In this document: one piece after another, positions 23,118 through 35,158 of the stretch
Layout of the letters: every line of letters begins with the position of its first letter
Numbering within the stretch: position 1 is the stretch's first letter
NCBI GenBank assembly: GCA_020726505.1
Contig: JAHLEZ010000013.1
Span: 1,488,001 to 1,552,000, forward strand
Source: Leptodontidium sp. MPI-SDFR-AT-0119
Lineage: Eukaryota; Ascomycota; Leotiomycetes; Helotiales; Leptodontidiaceae
DNA length: 64,000 nt
Reading direction: 5' to 3'
Notes under the pieces: generated by a model
Seen by the model: only the letters and a program-made list of their open reading frames with translations
Databases searched by the model: none
What the model was told of the DNA's origin: nothing
Program-made: the position numbers and the translations under genes

Positions 23118-25713
23118 TCACAAGTTAGCCTGAGCACGACCACCTTCAGCAGCCTGAGCCTCAGGAATCATCGTCTCGATATCGCCAACCATTCTCCGAG
23201 CCTCAGTGGCAGCGCGACTAATAGCCTCACTCATAACCAAGGTGTCAGTCATGACTCGCTGGCTTGCATTTCCCAGGCCAATAACTGCAACTCTAGCGTT
23301 TTGGGCAGAGAGGATGCTGGCTGCGAGACTACGGATGACGGGCTCAACAACATTGCGGAAACCGGGGTACTCGATGCCTTGGGTTGTCGCGATGATTTCG
23401 TCGAGAGAAGCCTGAACACCAGCGATAGCGGAATCGAGGCGAGCGTCTTCGGTTTGAAGAGCGGCGGCATCTTCAAGGTAATGGGCGCGGAGAGACTCGA
23501 GACTGTTGGTCGGGGGTGGTGGAGGTGGGCGATCGCCGTTATCATTGGGATTGAGACGGGCTGGGAGGGTGGTGTTGCGAGCGAGACGGCGAGCTGTGTT
23601 GGTTGGAGTGTGGGCTTCAGCGGTCTCCTGGCTATTTTTTTGGACTTGCTTTTGGTCTTGATCAGAGGCTTGCTTGTCAACTGGTTCACCCTGATGTGGA
23701 ATTAACATGTTTGCATTTATAGGAACCAAATAGGAAGGAGAAGCTGCTCACGGTAAGGATTACTTCGACGGCGGTCATATCCCGAACATCGTACTTCCTG
23801 TTCTTGTGGATGAAAGCGGGAGGACTCTTTTCGACAATCGGCTGAGCCGAACGGCGGCGACCATGAATCAAATCAAAAACTCGGCTGCGGATACCCTTGC
23901 TGACTTTCTTGACTTCAGGAACCTTCTTGACTGCAGGTGCTACGATTGATTTACGCGATTCAATCTTGGCCTTCGAGTCTTGGATACGAGCAGCACTCGA
24001 AGCGGTGGGACGAGTGAGACGGGAAGCTGGAGGGTCACTAACTTGGAATCGAGACTTGATTTCCTTGTCGGCTTTCTTGGGAAGAGGGATACGAGGGCTG
24101 CGATTGTTAGCTTGAATACCTTCGTTAAGACTGTTTACTCACTATGGACCGTCATTGAACACCTTAGAAGAGCCTCCAAATTTGGAAGTATTCTTGAGCG
24201 ACTTGGCAACACTGTGACGGTTGGTCAGAAGAAGTGTCCCGTGAAGAGAGGTTGTGCTTACTTTGGACTCTTTCCCATCAATACCTCCCGAGCATCCTTG
24301 GAGTATCGAACAGTTGGACCAACACCAAGCTTGACATAGCGCCTACCACCATCCGATCGGGCAGGAGACTCTACAGCGAAATCCCCGGCCAATATGTCGC
24401 CTGAAATATCGAAGTTATCCTTGCTGGGCTCAAGAATCTCCTCGGTCTGTTGGATATCTACCTTGACTTCGATGTTATCATCCGAACATTTATCACTCAA
24501 GACCTGGAAGTCTCGAGTCTTGCGGCGGTTGAACTTGACGGGAGTCTTCACAACAGCCTTGCTGGAAGAGGGATATCTCTGGATCGGGCTTCCGTTTTTG
24601 TACGCACCGATATGGCCACCATGACTGAGCGAGATAACTCGTTGGGTAGTGGCAGTGGCAGATCCACGAGAAGCAGCGAGGGAGTAGCTGCTGGAGGTTT
24701 GGTGGAGAGTGCGTTGACTGGTAATGGTGACAGGGAGACCTTGAACCTTCTTGGCTTTCTTTGCAGCAGCAGTTCCAACCTCGTAACTGATACTGCCACG
24801 AGCAGACTTGAGTGAGGGCGTAACCTTGAAGCTGGAGTCGCTCAGAGAAGGACGGTGGCGAACAATGTTCGAAGGCTTGATGGGAGGGTAGCTGACGGTC
24901 ATTCTCTTGGCAGCAGAGTCTGTAGCATCTGGGGCTATCAGCAAAGTATCCTGGATATCAACAAGGAAATTAAACTCACCGAGGATACCACGTCGCTGTG
25001 GGGATGAAGCATAGCGGAGAGCTGGCTTGGCTGGTAGGTCCTTGTCAAGTGGAGATATTCTCTTCTGCGAAAATGGCTATGTTAGCAAGTTCGAAGGTCA
25101 AGAGATGTTGGTGTGAGATCATGAGGTGGGAGACGCGCCAATAGAAGCTCAGAGACGCGTCGAGGAGGCTGTGATGTTGGGATAGAAGGAAAATACGTAC
25201 TGGTCGAGGGGTATCCTTTGGAGGAGGTGGTGGTACATCAGGAGTCATACCAGAGCCGTGGTCATCGCCGCTAGCTGGGGTAATCGATTGGCGACCATTG
25301 ATCGGACCTTGTTGATTGACGGGAGTGACGGGAGTGCGAGGGGAAGCCATGGCGACAGACTTGCACTGTGAGCGAGATGAGCGAGAATAGCGAGAATAGC
25401 GAGATTTTCGTGATCTGGGCTTGATGTTTTCGGCGGAACGAAGCAAGAGGGAGCGACCGTTCTCGTCGACGATGTAAGGCTCAGCTCGCAGAATATTGGC
25501 GCTATGGGGAGAGCAACGAAGGCGTATATAGTCACCCTTCTGGTAGCGAGAGTCAAAGAGACCCATGGAAGAACGTGCGCCCGGCCGAAGAGATACCGAG
25601 TCCTTGCGAGCAAGGCTGGTGTAGAAAGGGCGGGGGATGTTCACTTTGACTGTGGTGTCAGTCAAAGGCTTCTTTGTCTTTGACTGACGATGAGCAACAG
25701 CCAATTGAGACAT
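23118..25713 (-). CDS. Uncharacterised 750-aa basic/low-complexity protein
   Basis: I do not recognise a named domain. Six exons (25713-25201, 25064-24980, 24928-24262, 24211-24143, 24097-23752, 23690-23118) keep phase throughout, and every junction restores sensible sequence (for example GIL-DATDSAAKR, DGPY-PRIPLPKK). The first ~550 residues are disordered, rich in S, R, K and P, with SRKSRYSRYSRSSRSQ and proline runs (PPPPPK). Short conserved-looking islands are YQKGDYIRLRCSPHSANILRAEPYIVDENGRS near residue 60-90 and FNRRKTRDFQVL. The last ~150 residues look like a helical bundle beginning SLESLRAHYLEDAAALQTEDARLDSAIAGVQ and are free of Cys. This profile suits a cytoskeletal or septum/nuclear scaffold protein, but that is a guess. 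Confidence 0.8.
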
Positions 25714-27272
25714 GACTGAAGGTGCAGGTGAGGTGGTCGGTGTGGTGTCTGGGGAGGTTGTAAGATGTTCGAGGTCTCAACGTGACCTGGGTGGTGGGGT
25801 GATGGAAACTCGAAACTATTTCCTGTCAGCTGTTAGTCAATCTGTTCACCATTGAGTCGGAGGCACTTCATACTCGAGATCGAGTGATGCAAAGCAGTGG
25901 AGATGGTGGCAATGACACTGGCAGCTGCTTGAGACTGTAGTATGTGCAAGGTATCAAGGCAACCTCGCTTCTCTTCACAGATCGAAGTAGCCGTTGACGT
26001 TGTTGATGTTGATGAAGTTGGAGAGAGACTCGAATTCTCATCGAGGTGTTGATTTCTACCAGTCTGCTCGGCTACTGTAGCTCTCGAATTAGCGCCGGAG
26101 AAGGGTAGGGCCGTTTACTGCTGCCTGATATGCTCAAGAGCTATACAGGAGAGGAACCATATATTGGGTGTTCGTTAGGCCGTCAAGATCACAGCTTGGG
26201 ACAGTGCATGGCAGGGACGGGAAATGGGACAGGGCAGAACATGCCAGGTCAAATGAAAGGCTGGATCACGTCGAGAGCAAAGGTTTACACGATTAGAACT
26301 CTGCTGCATGAAAGCCAGATGAAGGATGATGGATACAATCCAGAGGAAAATCCAACTCAGATTGCTCGTCAGGGCTGAACCGGTATTAAAGTTGCTGGCA
26401 ACAGCAAACAGTAGGATGTCTAAAGAAGAAGAACTTCGTCTTGGTCTTGGAGTATAACAGTAGCGTAAGAATAGAAAAGAGGATATGCTAGAACCGCATT
26501 GATGTTTCCAACAGTCCAATCCAAACAACTGCAGCAGGAAAGCCACACAGCTGCACCATGATACTTTGTTCTGGTAACGCAGGTCAACCTTTGAACGGGT
26601 TCCAAATGAAAGGACATTTCAAAAACAGAGAAATTCGAACAGAATAAACACCTCCGCACATAGAAAGATAAAACATTCTGCACAAACTACGTCAAGGAGG
26701 AGAACGTGGGTTGGAAAAGAGTCTAGAGAAGCCCAGAAAGAGAGCAGCTGATCACCACCATATCGCAGAAAGAAATTCGGAAAGAAATTTCACTTTAAAT
26801 GCGAAAGTTTATAGTATCGCTAACACTTGTAACTGATATTAACTTCCTCGAGACGACGTGGCAAAGAGAAGAAAGGGATCCGGATGAAGAGATGTCGTTC
26901 ATTAGAAGCCTTAGTCAGCGGGACTTGGCAGGATCTAACCGAGCCCCTTCCCCTTCCCTCCAGCGAAACGAAACCAGAATCGCTTGAATGTAAATGCCTC
27001 AAAGGTCTTTCGCGACCTTGATGCCAGAGGAATGCGATTACATTCCTCTACTAAGACAAAAGAACAGAAAGTTTTATGGATCTGCATCAAATTCCTGTAT
27101 ATTTTACCTATGTTTTGTTTGGGTATTCGAGCCTCTATCCGCCCCCCTATCCAATTCTATGTGTATCCGAAGTAAATAAATGAATGTGTTCAGCGGCGCG
27201 AGATGCCTCATTATCCCCCATATCTAATCTCAAATCATTATTTCTTATCCAAGTATTCAAATCCCGAATTTA
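25714..27272. other. Spacer and 5' region of the 750-aa gene
   Basis: Contains the likely promoter and 5' UTR of the minus-strand 750-aa gene (25714 to ~26150) and the 3' flank of the glucanase gene. Frames at 26130-26378, 26175-26546 and 26420-26683 show no domain. Confidence 0.45.
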
Positions 27273-28709
27273 TCATGAGCAAATCCCGCCAAATTGGCGA
27301 TCCGTGAGAGGCTGTGGGAAGATCCCACCATCAAGTAGAGCGAAAGCATCCCATTCATGTGCACCCTCAGTCTTGAAGTTCCAGAACACCCACCCTTGTG
27401 TCTGGCTCTCAAAAGCAGACAATTGAGCTTCGAGATATCCTCTCATGTCACCCTTGAACGTCTCATTCCAATTCGCGATGTTGTTCTTGTCTGCGCAGGA
27501 GCCGACGTACGAGGAGCCTGGATAGGAGCCATCGTATCTTGCGCCAACTCCATACCCGTTCAGTGCTGGTGCGCAGTCTGTCATTGCTGCTGTCCACTCT
27601 CCTACGACGACCCATTTGTCCGAGTTGGAAGCGTATGAGCCGACGTTGTTGCACACCAGTTGGCGATGTTGCCACGGTTGGAGGGCTACGAGGTCATTGG
27701 TAAAGACTTGGTATTCGTGGTGGTCGACGACAACTAGAAATTATTAGAGACAGATAAACGATAGCCCTATTTAGATTCCACATACCATTCTGAGCATTGT
27801 TGTCCGATACCGAGAGGAAACCGTTCCAAGTGCTGGGAGTTACAAATGCATCATGCAACATGACGGGTGTATCACTGACTTCTCTGACTTGATTGAATCC
27901 ATCTCTGTAGAACTGTTTGAGTTGATCGAAGTTCAACGCAGAGCTCAAAGGCTCGTTGAGAAGTTCAATCGAGACAATCACATCTTGATATTGGGCTTGC
28001 GCATATTTCTCGGTCATGGTCTTTAAGACAGCCAGGGTTTGCGCAGTTGTATCACCCTGTTGCCATGCTGGGGTTGCAACCTTATGTCCCGAGTTATCGA
28101 AACCATTCTGACTGCCCGGAGCACCGTGAAGATCTAGAATAATCTTGAGTCCAGTTCCTCTTGCCCAATCGATGGCAGCGTCGACATATGGTGCCGCGCC
28201 TTGTGTGTACGGTTCTCCAGCATCAAGCGAGTATGCCCAGTACCCAATTGGCAATCTAACCATATTAAACCCAGCATTGGCGATCTTTTGAAAGTCTCCG
28301 AATGTACACCAGCTATCCCACTGTGTATTCCGTCAGCATCCTTCTCGCTAATGTCTAGAGTCAAGACTCACATGTGACTTGAGAATGTTGTATGCCGCAT
28401 CCGTACCCAACTTCTCCGTAAGAGTATATTCATCCACTATTCCCAACGATTGGTCCAGAGATTGAAAGATCGAGGGTGTAATCCATGGCTCGAGCAACAG
28501 CCATCCGCCTATATTAAGACCCCGAACCTTCTCTGAACCCCAGTTGAAGTCGACTGATCTTTTTGAAAACGGCTCTCTGTGAAAAGGGTCAGACGAATTT
28601 GTTTCCCCAAAGAAGCATCGTGAAGATGCATGCCAAAGAGTACTCACGCTGGAAGTGCGGTGGCTACACCTGCTGATAAGACAGCTGCCAGAATACTTCT
28701 GAACAGCAT
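27273..28709 (-). CDS. Glycoside hydrolase family 5 exo-beta-1,3-glucanase, secreted
   Basis: Cell-wall or extracellular glucanase that releases glucose from beta-1,3-glucan ends (EXG1/SPR1 type). Four exons (28709-28648, 28576-28372, 28320-27786, 27733-27273) close to 420 aa. The N-terminus MLFRSILAAVLSAGVATALP is a signal peptide. FSKR at ~25-28 is a likely kexin processing site. Family blocks are RGLNIGGWLLLEPWITPS, AGFNMVRLPIGYWAY, IILDLHGAPGSQNGFDNSG, the acid/base Glu in IELLNEP, DHHEYQVF, the nucleophile Glu in VVGEWTAAMTDC, and GWVFWNFKTE near the end. All catalytic positions look intact. The paired Cys near the C-terminus match the secreted enzymes. Confidence 0.95.
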
Positions 28710-30982
28710 GATTGATTACTTAAAGATTAATTCAACTAGAAAAACGAGTGTGGTGAGGATAGATGAGGTCCATTCCAGGAAAAGGGGAACGGAGGTCTGG
28801 CTGGTATTTGAGATGAACAGATAGGAGGGTGACAGCTCGGATTCCTTGTTTGTGCCTGGACTGATCAGGGATATGATGATGATTCGAAACCAGAGGGATC
28901 TACAGTACTTATGGGGCAGAGTCAATGCGAAGAGGAAACAGAAACCTTGAGGCATTCGCATTGGCTGGGGAGGGGCTGAAATAATAGTGGGGAGGGAGCA
29001 AAGGGATGGGATGGAGCTTGTAGGGGGCGGGATGCGCTATTCTAGCATCTGGACCGTCCATCGTCCGTCGATCAAGCTAGGTAGAATCGGTCTTCTTGAA
29101 CGAGAAAGCAAGGATATCTAAGAGCGATAAAACTATTCATAAGTACACCCTACCAGTCTTCTCTCACCAGTCTCGGATTCAAGCAAAGTCTGAACAGCGA
29201 GAATAGAAAGTCAAATGCTATGTCAAAGTATAAAAGTTCCAGGTTGGCCTGTCGAGCGCTTCTTGAGTTGGCGTTGCTGGGGCTTGTGAAACGGACCCCC
29301 AAGATGCGCCTCAGTGAGGTTAGTGGAGCTACTGCAGGGGAGAGCACCCCTGTGCTGCCCCGGAGAGTGCGCCATCTCAGACCAGCTTCACATGCTGAAA
29401 GCAAGATTTCCCAAGCCTCCACAGCGATAGTGGCGCCGCCAATCGCTGGCCCTGGCACCTGTGACGAATGGATGTGATGTGATTCGGAAAATTATCTCTT
29501 GCGAGATGCGGAGGCGAAGTTGTGTTATTTTAAAGTATCAGGAAAGAAAACTTTGGTTGTTGACTTGCAAGGAGGTTGCAACTGATGTCGAAGCATAGCT
29601 AGGTAGACAGAGTAGGTACGTGAGAAGCGTGGAGGATGGGTAAATCCCGTGTCACGGCAGTCTCTTTGAAAGACATCAGCTTAACTCTTTTATCCCAGAA
29701 TACGACGTTCTAGCTCTTGATTGGGCCAATATGTAGATCTAGCGCCTTGGAATGCTCGAGAGCATGAAAATGTATGGCAACTGCGGAGCAGAAGTAGCCT
29801 TTGCTGGGAGACAGGAGGAATAATAAGCGAGCCAAACCAGTGTGGGAAGAAACAAACCAAACAAGCAACATTTAATCAACGAGAAAAACTTGTTTCTGAT
29901 GTCCATGCCGGCTAGCCACAGACTCGCAGGGCAATTGAGATATACATAGAAATACAACTCACTCACTGGAGCTTCGCCTCAATCTCGTCTAACCGAAAGG
30001 AAGGAGTACTCAGTTTGACAGGGATGGGCCAGGCCCAGGCCAAGGTTGGCTGGTGGGCTGCGCTGCCTGCCCTGCCAAAATAAAGCCGCCACTGACTTGA
30101 CCGTACGATCGTACATAGCACATCACAACAACTGCAACCTCAACCTCAACCTTAACGTCTGGCCTTCAAGATCCAATGATACAGGATCCAAAACCGGTAG
30201 AGTGTTTTCAGAAGACACTTCTTGTAAGATGAAAGACCACTCGGTTGATCATCCTCCCGTGTCCCTCCAGGCTTCCCCAGTTAGTAACTCACTTCTTCCT
30301 AATGACATTATCCAGTCAGCCCGTTTGCATGCCAGCCTGCAAATATGCAACCTCTGATGCATCTGCAATATGCAATATGCCTTTTTCGGAAGATCTCGGG
30401 GGCGCCTGAAAAGGATTATTCGATACACCACAATCCGGCGAGATGGGAAGGACAAGGATACGGGCAAGAAAAGAATATGTCTCACCACAACTATTCGTCC
30501 AAGTCGTCGTCTGAGTATACACGGACTCAGCTGCACCTGTACGATGCAAGGCAGATCTCTCCCGCCTGTATGGTCACAACTCCTCCATCATGCAGCATCA
30601 CTGTGGTGGTTAGTACCCCGCGAAAGTGACTGCCGCAGAATGAGCCAATCATCCCATCTCTCATCCTTGTCTCTTCGTCCACTTTATTAGTTCGATGGCT
30701 GCAAGCAACGCCGCAAGCCGACCGCGAGGCTGCCTCACGGCTACCTGCTGTTGGTGCTCCAGATGTTGCTGCAGTCAATGCCGTCAATGCCTCGTGCGAA
30801 CACCCAACTGTCTTGCTGATGCCTGATCCGTTTGCCTTTCTGATATTCTATAAAGCCCAAGTGAGCAACCCCCGAACGCCCAATCCATCATTCCGACCTC
30901 TTCAACTTTCTTGTACACACATCTTTGCTTTACTTCGATTCAACACTTCTCAAATCTACCCTTGCTGTAAAGCATTTCCATC
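28710..30982. other. 2.3 kb spacer, no gene supported
   Basis: Divergent promoter region between the glucanase and the AAA ATPase. Several frames of 60-106 codons at 29150-29480, 30046-30357 and 30249-30790 overlap on both strands and show no domain; I treat them as noise. CAACCTCAACCTCAACCTTAAC occurs near 30130. Confidence 0.45.
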
Positions 30983-32587
30983 ATGGCTGCACAAGCATCC
31001 AGCCAGCCCGGCAAACAAGCCGTATTCGATGGCCTCAAACAACACTTCGGCGCCCAGCGAACCGGAACAGAACTCATGATGTTCGAACACATCCGCCAAG
31101 CTCACCCAGACTTCCACGTTACGTGCTCTGATCCTACCAAATGCGACCTCGTTGGGTATGCCATGGCAGGTCATGCCAAAATCACCAAGGACGGTGGCGA
31201 GCTCTTCGATGTCACTCGCAGCTATGTAGCTCCCGTCCCCCGTCGCGAGGGAACCGGGAAACTCAAAGACCAGAATCGCTTTTCGCGATGGAAGTTGACT
31301 TGGAAGGATGCCGAGTACATAATCTACGAGGTCAAGTGGGCTGAATACATGAGCCCCTTCCGCGTATACTATGTCCTTTCTCCTCGCAAGCAAGGCGATG
31401 CTCAGACTTCTGCAGCCACGGACGAACTTCTCTTCGCCGTCGGAGCATGGACGACTGAACTCCACAAGGAGATCTATGTCTTTGACGACGCACACTGGTC
31501 CAAGGATAAGGAACTATGGGCAAGTGTTCAAGGCGCCTCCTGGGACGAGGTGATCCTCAACCCAGTCATGAAGGCCAACCTCATTGAAGACGTGCAAGGC
31601 TTCTTCGACAATAAGAGCCTCTACAAGAGTCTTGCCGTCCCTTGGAAACGCGGCCTGATCCTCCACGGCGTTCCTGGAAACGGCAAAACCATCTCTCTCA
31701 AGGCCCTGATCAACGCACTCGGTGCTCGTCCCGACCCTGTGCCTTCCTTGTACGTCAAGTCCTTTGACGCCTGTCAAGGGCCCAAGTACTCCATCCGCCA
31801 GATCTTCAGCCATGCCCGTGTGATGGCTCCCTGCCTCCTCATCTTCGAAGACCTAGATAGTCTCGTCACCGACAAAACACGCAGCTACTTCCTCAACGAG
31901 GTCGACGGCCTCGAATCCAACGACGGGATCCTAATGATTGGTTCTACAAACCACCTCAACAGTCTCGATCCCGCCATCTCCAAGCGCCCATCCCGTTTCG
32001 ATCGTAAATACCACTTCAAGATCCCGAACGAGGAGGAGCGCGTGGCGTACTGCCAGTTCTGGAGGAAGAAGCTGCTTGAGAGTCATCTGGTGGATTTCCA
32101 TGAGGATTTGTGTACCGTGATTGCGAAGTTGAGTGAAGGGTTTAGTTTTGCGTACATGAAGGAGCTATTTGTCATTGCGCTTTTGACGATTGCGAGGGGT
32201 GGGGGTGTGGAGGAGGAGGAAGTTCAGGGTGAGGATGCGAAGAGTAGCACTGATTCTGACCCTGTTATAGTCGAGCACGAGACTGTTCCTGTTGAGAAGG
32301 ATACTGCTGTTGACGCCGACAAGAAGGCCGACGCCACGGAGAAGGACATGTCAGGAACGAAGAAGAAGCGAACCCTCCCAGAAGTCGATATCCCAGAACA
32401 TCTCCAAGACAACCACCTGTTGAAGGTCCTCAAGGCCCAGCTCAAGATGCTACTCGATGAGATGGAGAACATTGATGCGGACGAAGCACCAGCCAAGAAG
32501 GCTGCTGATGATGAGAATGATACTTGTGGTGATTATTCACAGCAACTGATGATGCTGGCTAGACAGAATGCTCGTGCTAGGGAGTGA
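30983..32587 (+). CDS. BCS1-like AAA+ ATPase
   Basis: Single-exon protein of 534 aa. The ATPase core has Walker A GVPGNGKT (~residue 236), Walker B LLIFEDLDSL (~284), a sensor-1-like MIGSTNHLNSLDP and the arginine region KRPSRFDRKYHF. N-terminal to it lies ~220 residues with WSKDKELWASVQGASWDEVILNP, the pre-ATPase block seen in BCS1-type and related fungal AAA proteins. The C-terminus is a Glu/Lys-rich low-complexity segment ending in a helical KAQLKMLLDEMENIDADE. No membrane segment is visible, so the mitochondrial inner-membrane BCS1 itself is unlikely; it belongs to the cytosolic fungal offshoot. The client is unknown. A TATA-like TATAAA lies at ~30850. Confidence 0.88.
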   Translation: MAAQASSQPGKQAVFDGLKQHFGAQRTGTELMMFEHIRQAHPDFHVTCSDPTKCDLVGYAMAGHAKITKDGGELFDVTRSYVAPVPRREGTGKLKDQNRFSRWKLTWKDAEYIIYEVKWAEYMSPFRVYYVLSPRKQGDAQTSAATDELLFAVGAWTTELHKEIYVFDDAHWSKDKELWASVQGASWDEVILNPVMKANLIEDVQGFFDNKSLYKSLAVPWKRGLILHGVPGNGKTISLKALINALGARPDPVPSLYVKSFDACQGPKYSIRQIFSHARVMAPCLLIFEDLDSLVTDKTRSYFLNEVDGLESNDGILMIGSTNHLNSLDPAISKRPSRFDRKYHFKIPNEEERVAYCQFWRKKLLESHLVDFHEDLCTVIAKLSEGFSFAYMKELFVIALLTIARGGGVEEEEVQGEDAKSSTDSDPVIVEHETVPVEKDTAVDADKKADATEKDMSGTKKKRTLPEVDIPEHLQDNHLLKVLKAQLKMLLDEMENIDADEAPAKKAADDENDTCGDYSQQLMMLARQNARARE

Positions 32588-32798
32588 TCTCACTTGAGAC
32601 TATGAGACGAATTTTCTTGAATATTGAGCAGACAGCTTTTGAACGGAGAACAAATGAGAGGCAAAGAAGAAAGGTACAGTCGTTATTGGGAAGGAAATGT
32701 TTACCAAGCACAAGATACTGATGCAATACGGCATCGAGAGCAAGACGAACTTCGCATCTAGTAGAATCCAATGAATCGTCACTCCAAAGAGACAAACC
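32588..32798. other. Convergent 3' spacer
   Basis: 211 bp between the stops of the AAA ATPase and the oxygenase. No gene seen. Confidence 0.5.
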
Positions 32799-34025
32799 TC
32801 ACTTTGTAGTGTTCTTCTCCACAATCCCCCGTGCAAACTCCCCAAAGCTTATATCCTGATCCAAATCCACAATCTCCCCAAGGTTCGGCTGCGTGAACAC
32901 CGCCAACGTATTCCTTGCAATCCTACCCCCCTCATTCTCACCACCCGCCACCCCTGGCCTTACTCCCCTCACATAATGTGGTACAGCCTTGAACTTGCCC
33001 TTTGTGATCCTCTCCAGCGCCTCACCTGTCTGGAAGGCGATACAGTCCCGCGGGATTTTGACTTGTACCGTCTCCCCACTGCGAGACTGGATGTACAGAC
33101 CCGCCGTTGGGTCGGGTGATGTATCGAGTTCCTCAAGAGTAGGTAGGTAGCGGGGGTTGTACGAGTACGTCATGGGGATCGAAGGGACTTGCTTGGTCTC
33201 ATTGATGAACATGGCGGAAGTTAGGCCCGTCAGACATCCATGATCGAGATGTGTGGCACACCAGTCATCATCGTTCGTCTCTTCTTTGGCTTCCACATCC
33301 GCTGGGAAGTAATGTAAGAGTCTCGCTTTGGTCGTAGTTGAGGTCTTGACTACGTGCTCGAGGTAGCCTGGCTTGTAATCTGGAATCTCCTTCGAGGCGT
33401 ACTGGTCACAGGCTCTTGCGACCAGGACGGCGGTATCGATGATCAGACGGCACAGATCCTCGAAAGTCTCTTTGAAGCCGGCGATATTGCTAGGCCAAAG
33501 ATTGGGGCTGAGATACTCGGGAAAATTGGCCGGGGAGAACTCCTCGGTTGGTTTCGCGCAGTCGAGGGAGGGGTCGACGTAGAAGGCACAGTTGGCATAG
33601 AAAGAGCCTTTATGAGTATCGATCTGTCCATTTTTTAGGGTCTCTTTGCCTCGAGACCAGCCTGTTAGGTATTTGGAAGCTGGATTCTCGATTTTGTCTG
33701 TTTGATATTAGCGTCAGAGCTTCAGATAGGAGGAGGACGGGTTTACCGAGGCGAAACTGGGGGAGGTTTCCAAGGTACGACGAGTAGGATAGTAGGCGGT
33801 GTCTGAGCTGCACGAATTCTTCTGGGACATCTTTTACTACTATGATGCCCAGAGAGTCTGGCCCAAAGGCATCAACTAAAGTTTGAAAGGAGACATTGCC
33901 TGCTTGGATCAGCCGATGGATTTTGCGGGTGTTGACATGCCTGGACCTGGACATCGACAGACATGGTAGATAGACATACCATTTTTTAAGTCTTCAAGAC
34001 TGACTGTTACTGCAGCAGAAGTCAT
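32799..34025 (-). CDS. 2-oxoglutarate/Fe(II)-dependent dioxygenase-like protein
   Basis: Member of the isopenicillin-N-synthase-like fold group. Three exons (34025-33980, 33899-33747, 33697-32799) close to 365 aa. The start gives SLEDLKNG joined to NVSFQTLVDAFGPDSLGIIVV, the usual N-terminal beta strand. Candidate iron ligands are the His and Asp of WCATHLDHGCLTGL and the distal His of FKAVPHYVRGV, with the 2OG-binding Arg in RNTLAVFTQPNL. CAFYVDPSL and AGFKETFEDLCRLIID match plain fungal homologues. No biosynthetic neighbour suggests a substrate. It converges with the AAA ATPase and lies back-to-back with the FRG1-like gene, with only 251 bp between their starts. Confidence 0.85.
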
Positions 34026-34276
34026 ACTGGAATAGAAATATAGATGAAAGATGGTGAAGAGAGAAAGGGAGAAAGGAAGAAAAGTGTAGCTATTCGTGTA
34101 AAATTTATATCGATGGCATTTGCGGAGGAGAGGAAGTCGGAGGTGCCCGAGATTTTGGAGGCGAGGGGTCGTGATTCGGGTCTAGCGCCTCGACCCAAGC
34201 TCCCTCGATTTGGAAGGTCAACAATCCAGACTTTATATCCACCATACCACTCACAGCAACCATACAGCTCTACAAC
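34026..34276. promoter_or_regulatory. Bidirectional promoter
   Basis: 251 bp between the divergent starts of the oxygenase and the FRG1-like gene. It includes TTTATATC-type AT-rich stretches near 34107 and 34232. Confidence 0.5.
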
Positions 34277-35158
34277 ATGGTCAAACCATTGACTTTCAAA
34301 GGCGACAAGAAGGCCAAGAAGAGGAAGCGCGTGGATGTGGCGGAAAAGTTTGGAGATGAGGATGGTGGCTCGTCGTCAAAGCAACTTGTTGTCTCCAAGA
34401 CCAACGAGGACACCGCCGTGGACGACGATAGCTGGGTGACGGCAGAAGCTACAGGAGATGTTGTGGGACCTATTGTTCTGGTATTACCTTCGGATCCACC
34501 AAGTTGCATAGCCTGCGACACGAATGGCCAGGTCTTTGCGAGCGCTCTAGAGAATATCCTCAACGACGACCCTTCAACTGCAGAACCACACGACGTTCGG
34601 CAAGTCTGGGTTGCGAATAGGGTAGCAGGCACAGAGACGTTTAGTTTCAAGGGCCACCATGGAAGGTAGGTTCATTGTGATCCGAGCGAGCATATTGCTG
34701 AGTCGCTGACATCGTCAAGATACCTAAGTTGCGATAAATTCGGCATCCTTTCAGCCAACACAGAAGCTGTATCGCCTCTCGAATCCTTCCTCTCAATACC
34801 TACAGCCGACACGCCAGGCACATTTCAAATCCAAACTCTGCGCGACACATTCCTCACAATCAAGCCCTCGACATCGTCGAAATCAAGTGCCTTACCTGAA
34901 GTCCGAGGCGATGCGGATGCTATTACTTTCAACACTACATTCCGGATACGTATGCAAGCGCGGTTCAAGCCGAAACTGAAAGCGTCAAAAGAAGAGAAGG
35001 CGAGAGAGAAGATCAGCAGGAAAGAGCTGGAAGAAGCTGTTGGTAGAAGGTTGGAGGATGACGAGGTTAGGAAGCTGAAGAAGGCAAGGAGGGAAGGGGA
35101 TTACCATGAGGCTTTACTGCTTATCAAAGTCAAGAATAAGCATGACAAGTATAGTTGA
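34277..35158 (+). CDS. FRG1-like protein
   Basis: Orthologue-type match to FRG1, a nuclear/nucleolar protein with a beta-trefoil fascin-like fold linked to RNA processing and actin bundling in animals. Two exons (34277-34665, 34720-35158) join GR|YLSCDKFG and give 275 aa, close to animal FRG1 (~258 aa). The N-terminus is Lys-rich with FKGDKKAKKRKR, a nuclear-localisation signal. The trefoil core includes the repeat FSFKGHHGRYLSCDKFGILSANTEAVSPLESF and FRIRMQARFKPK. The C-terminal helix is charged (KEEKAREKISRKELEEAVGRRLEDDEVRKLKKARREGDYHEALL), as in the family. Confidence 0.88.

Noticed and set aside
23097..23705. 202-codon plus-strand frame
   Set aside because: Antisense shadow of the last exon of the 750-aa gene, whose splice sites and phase are consistent.
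30956..31495. 179-codon minus-strand frame
   Set aside because: Antisense to the AAA ATPase N-terminus with no recognisable motif.
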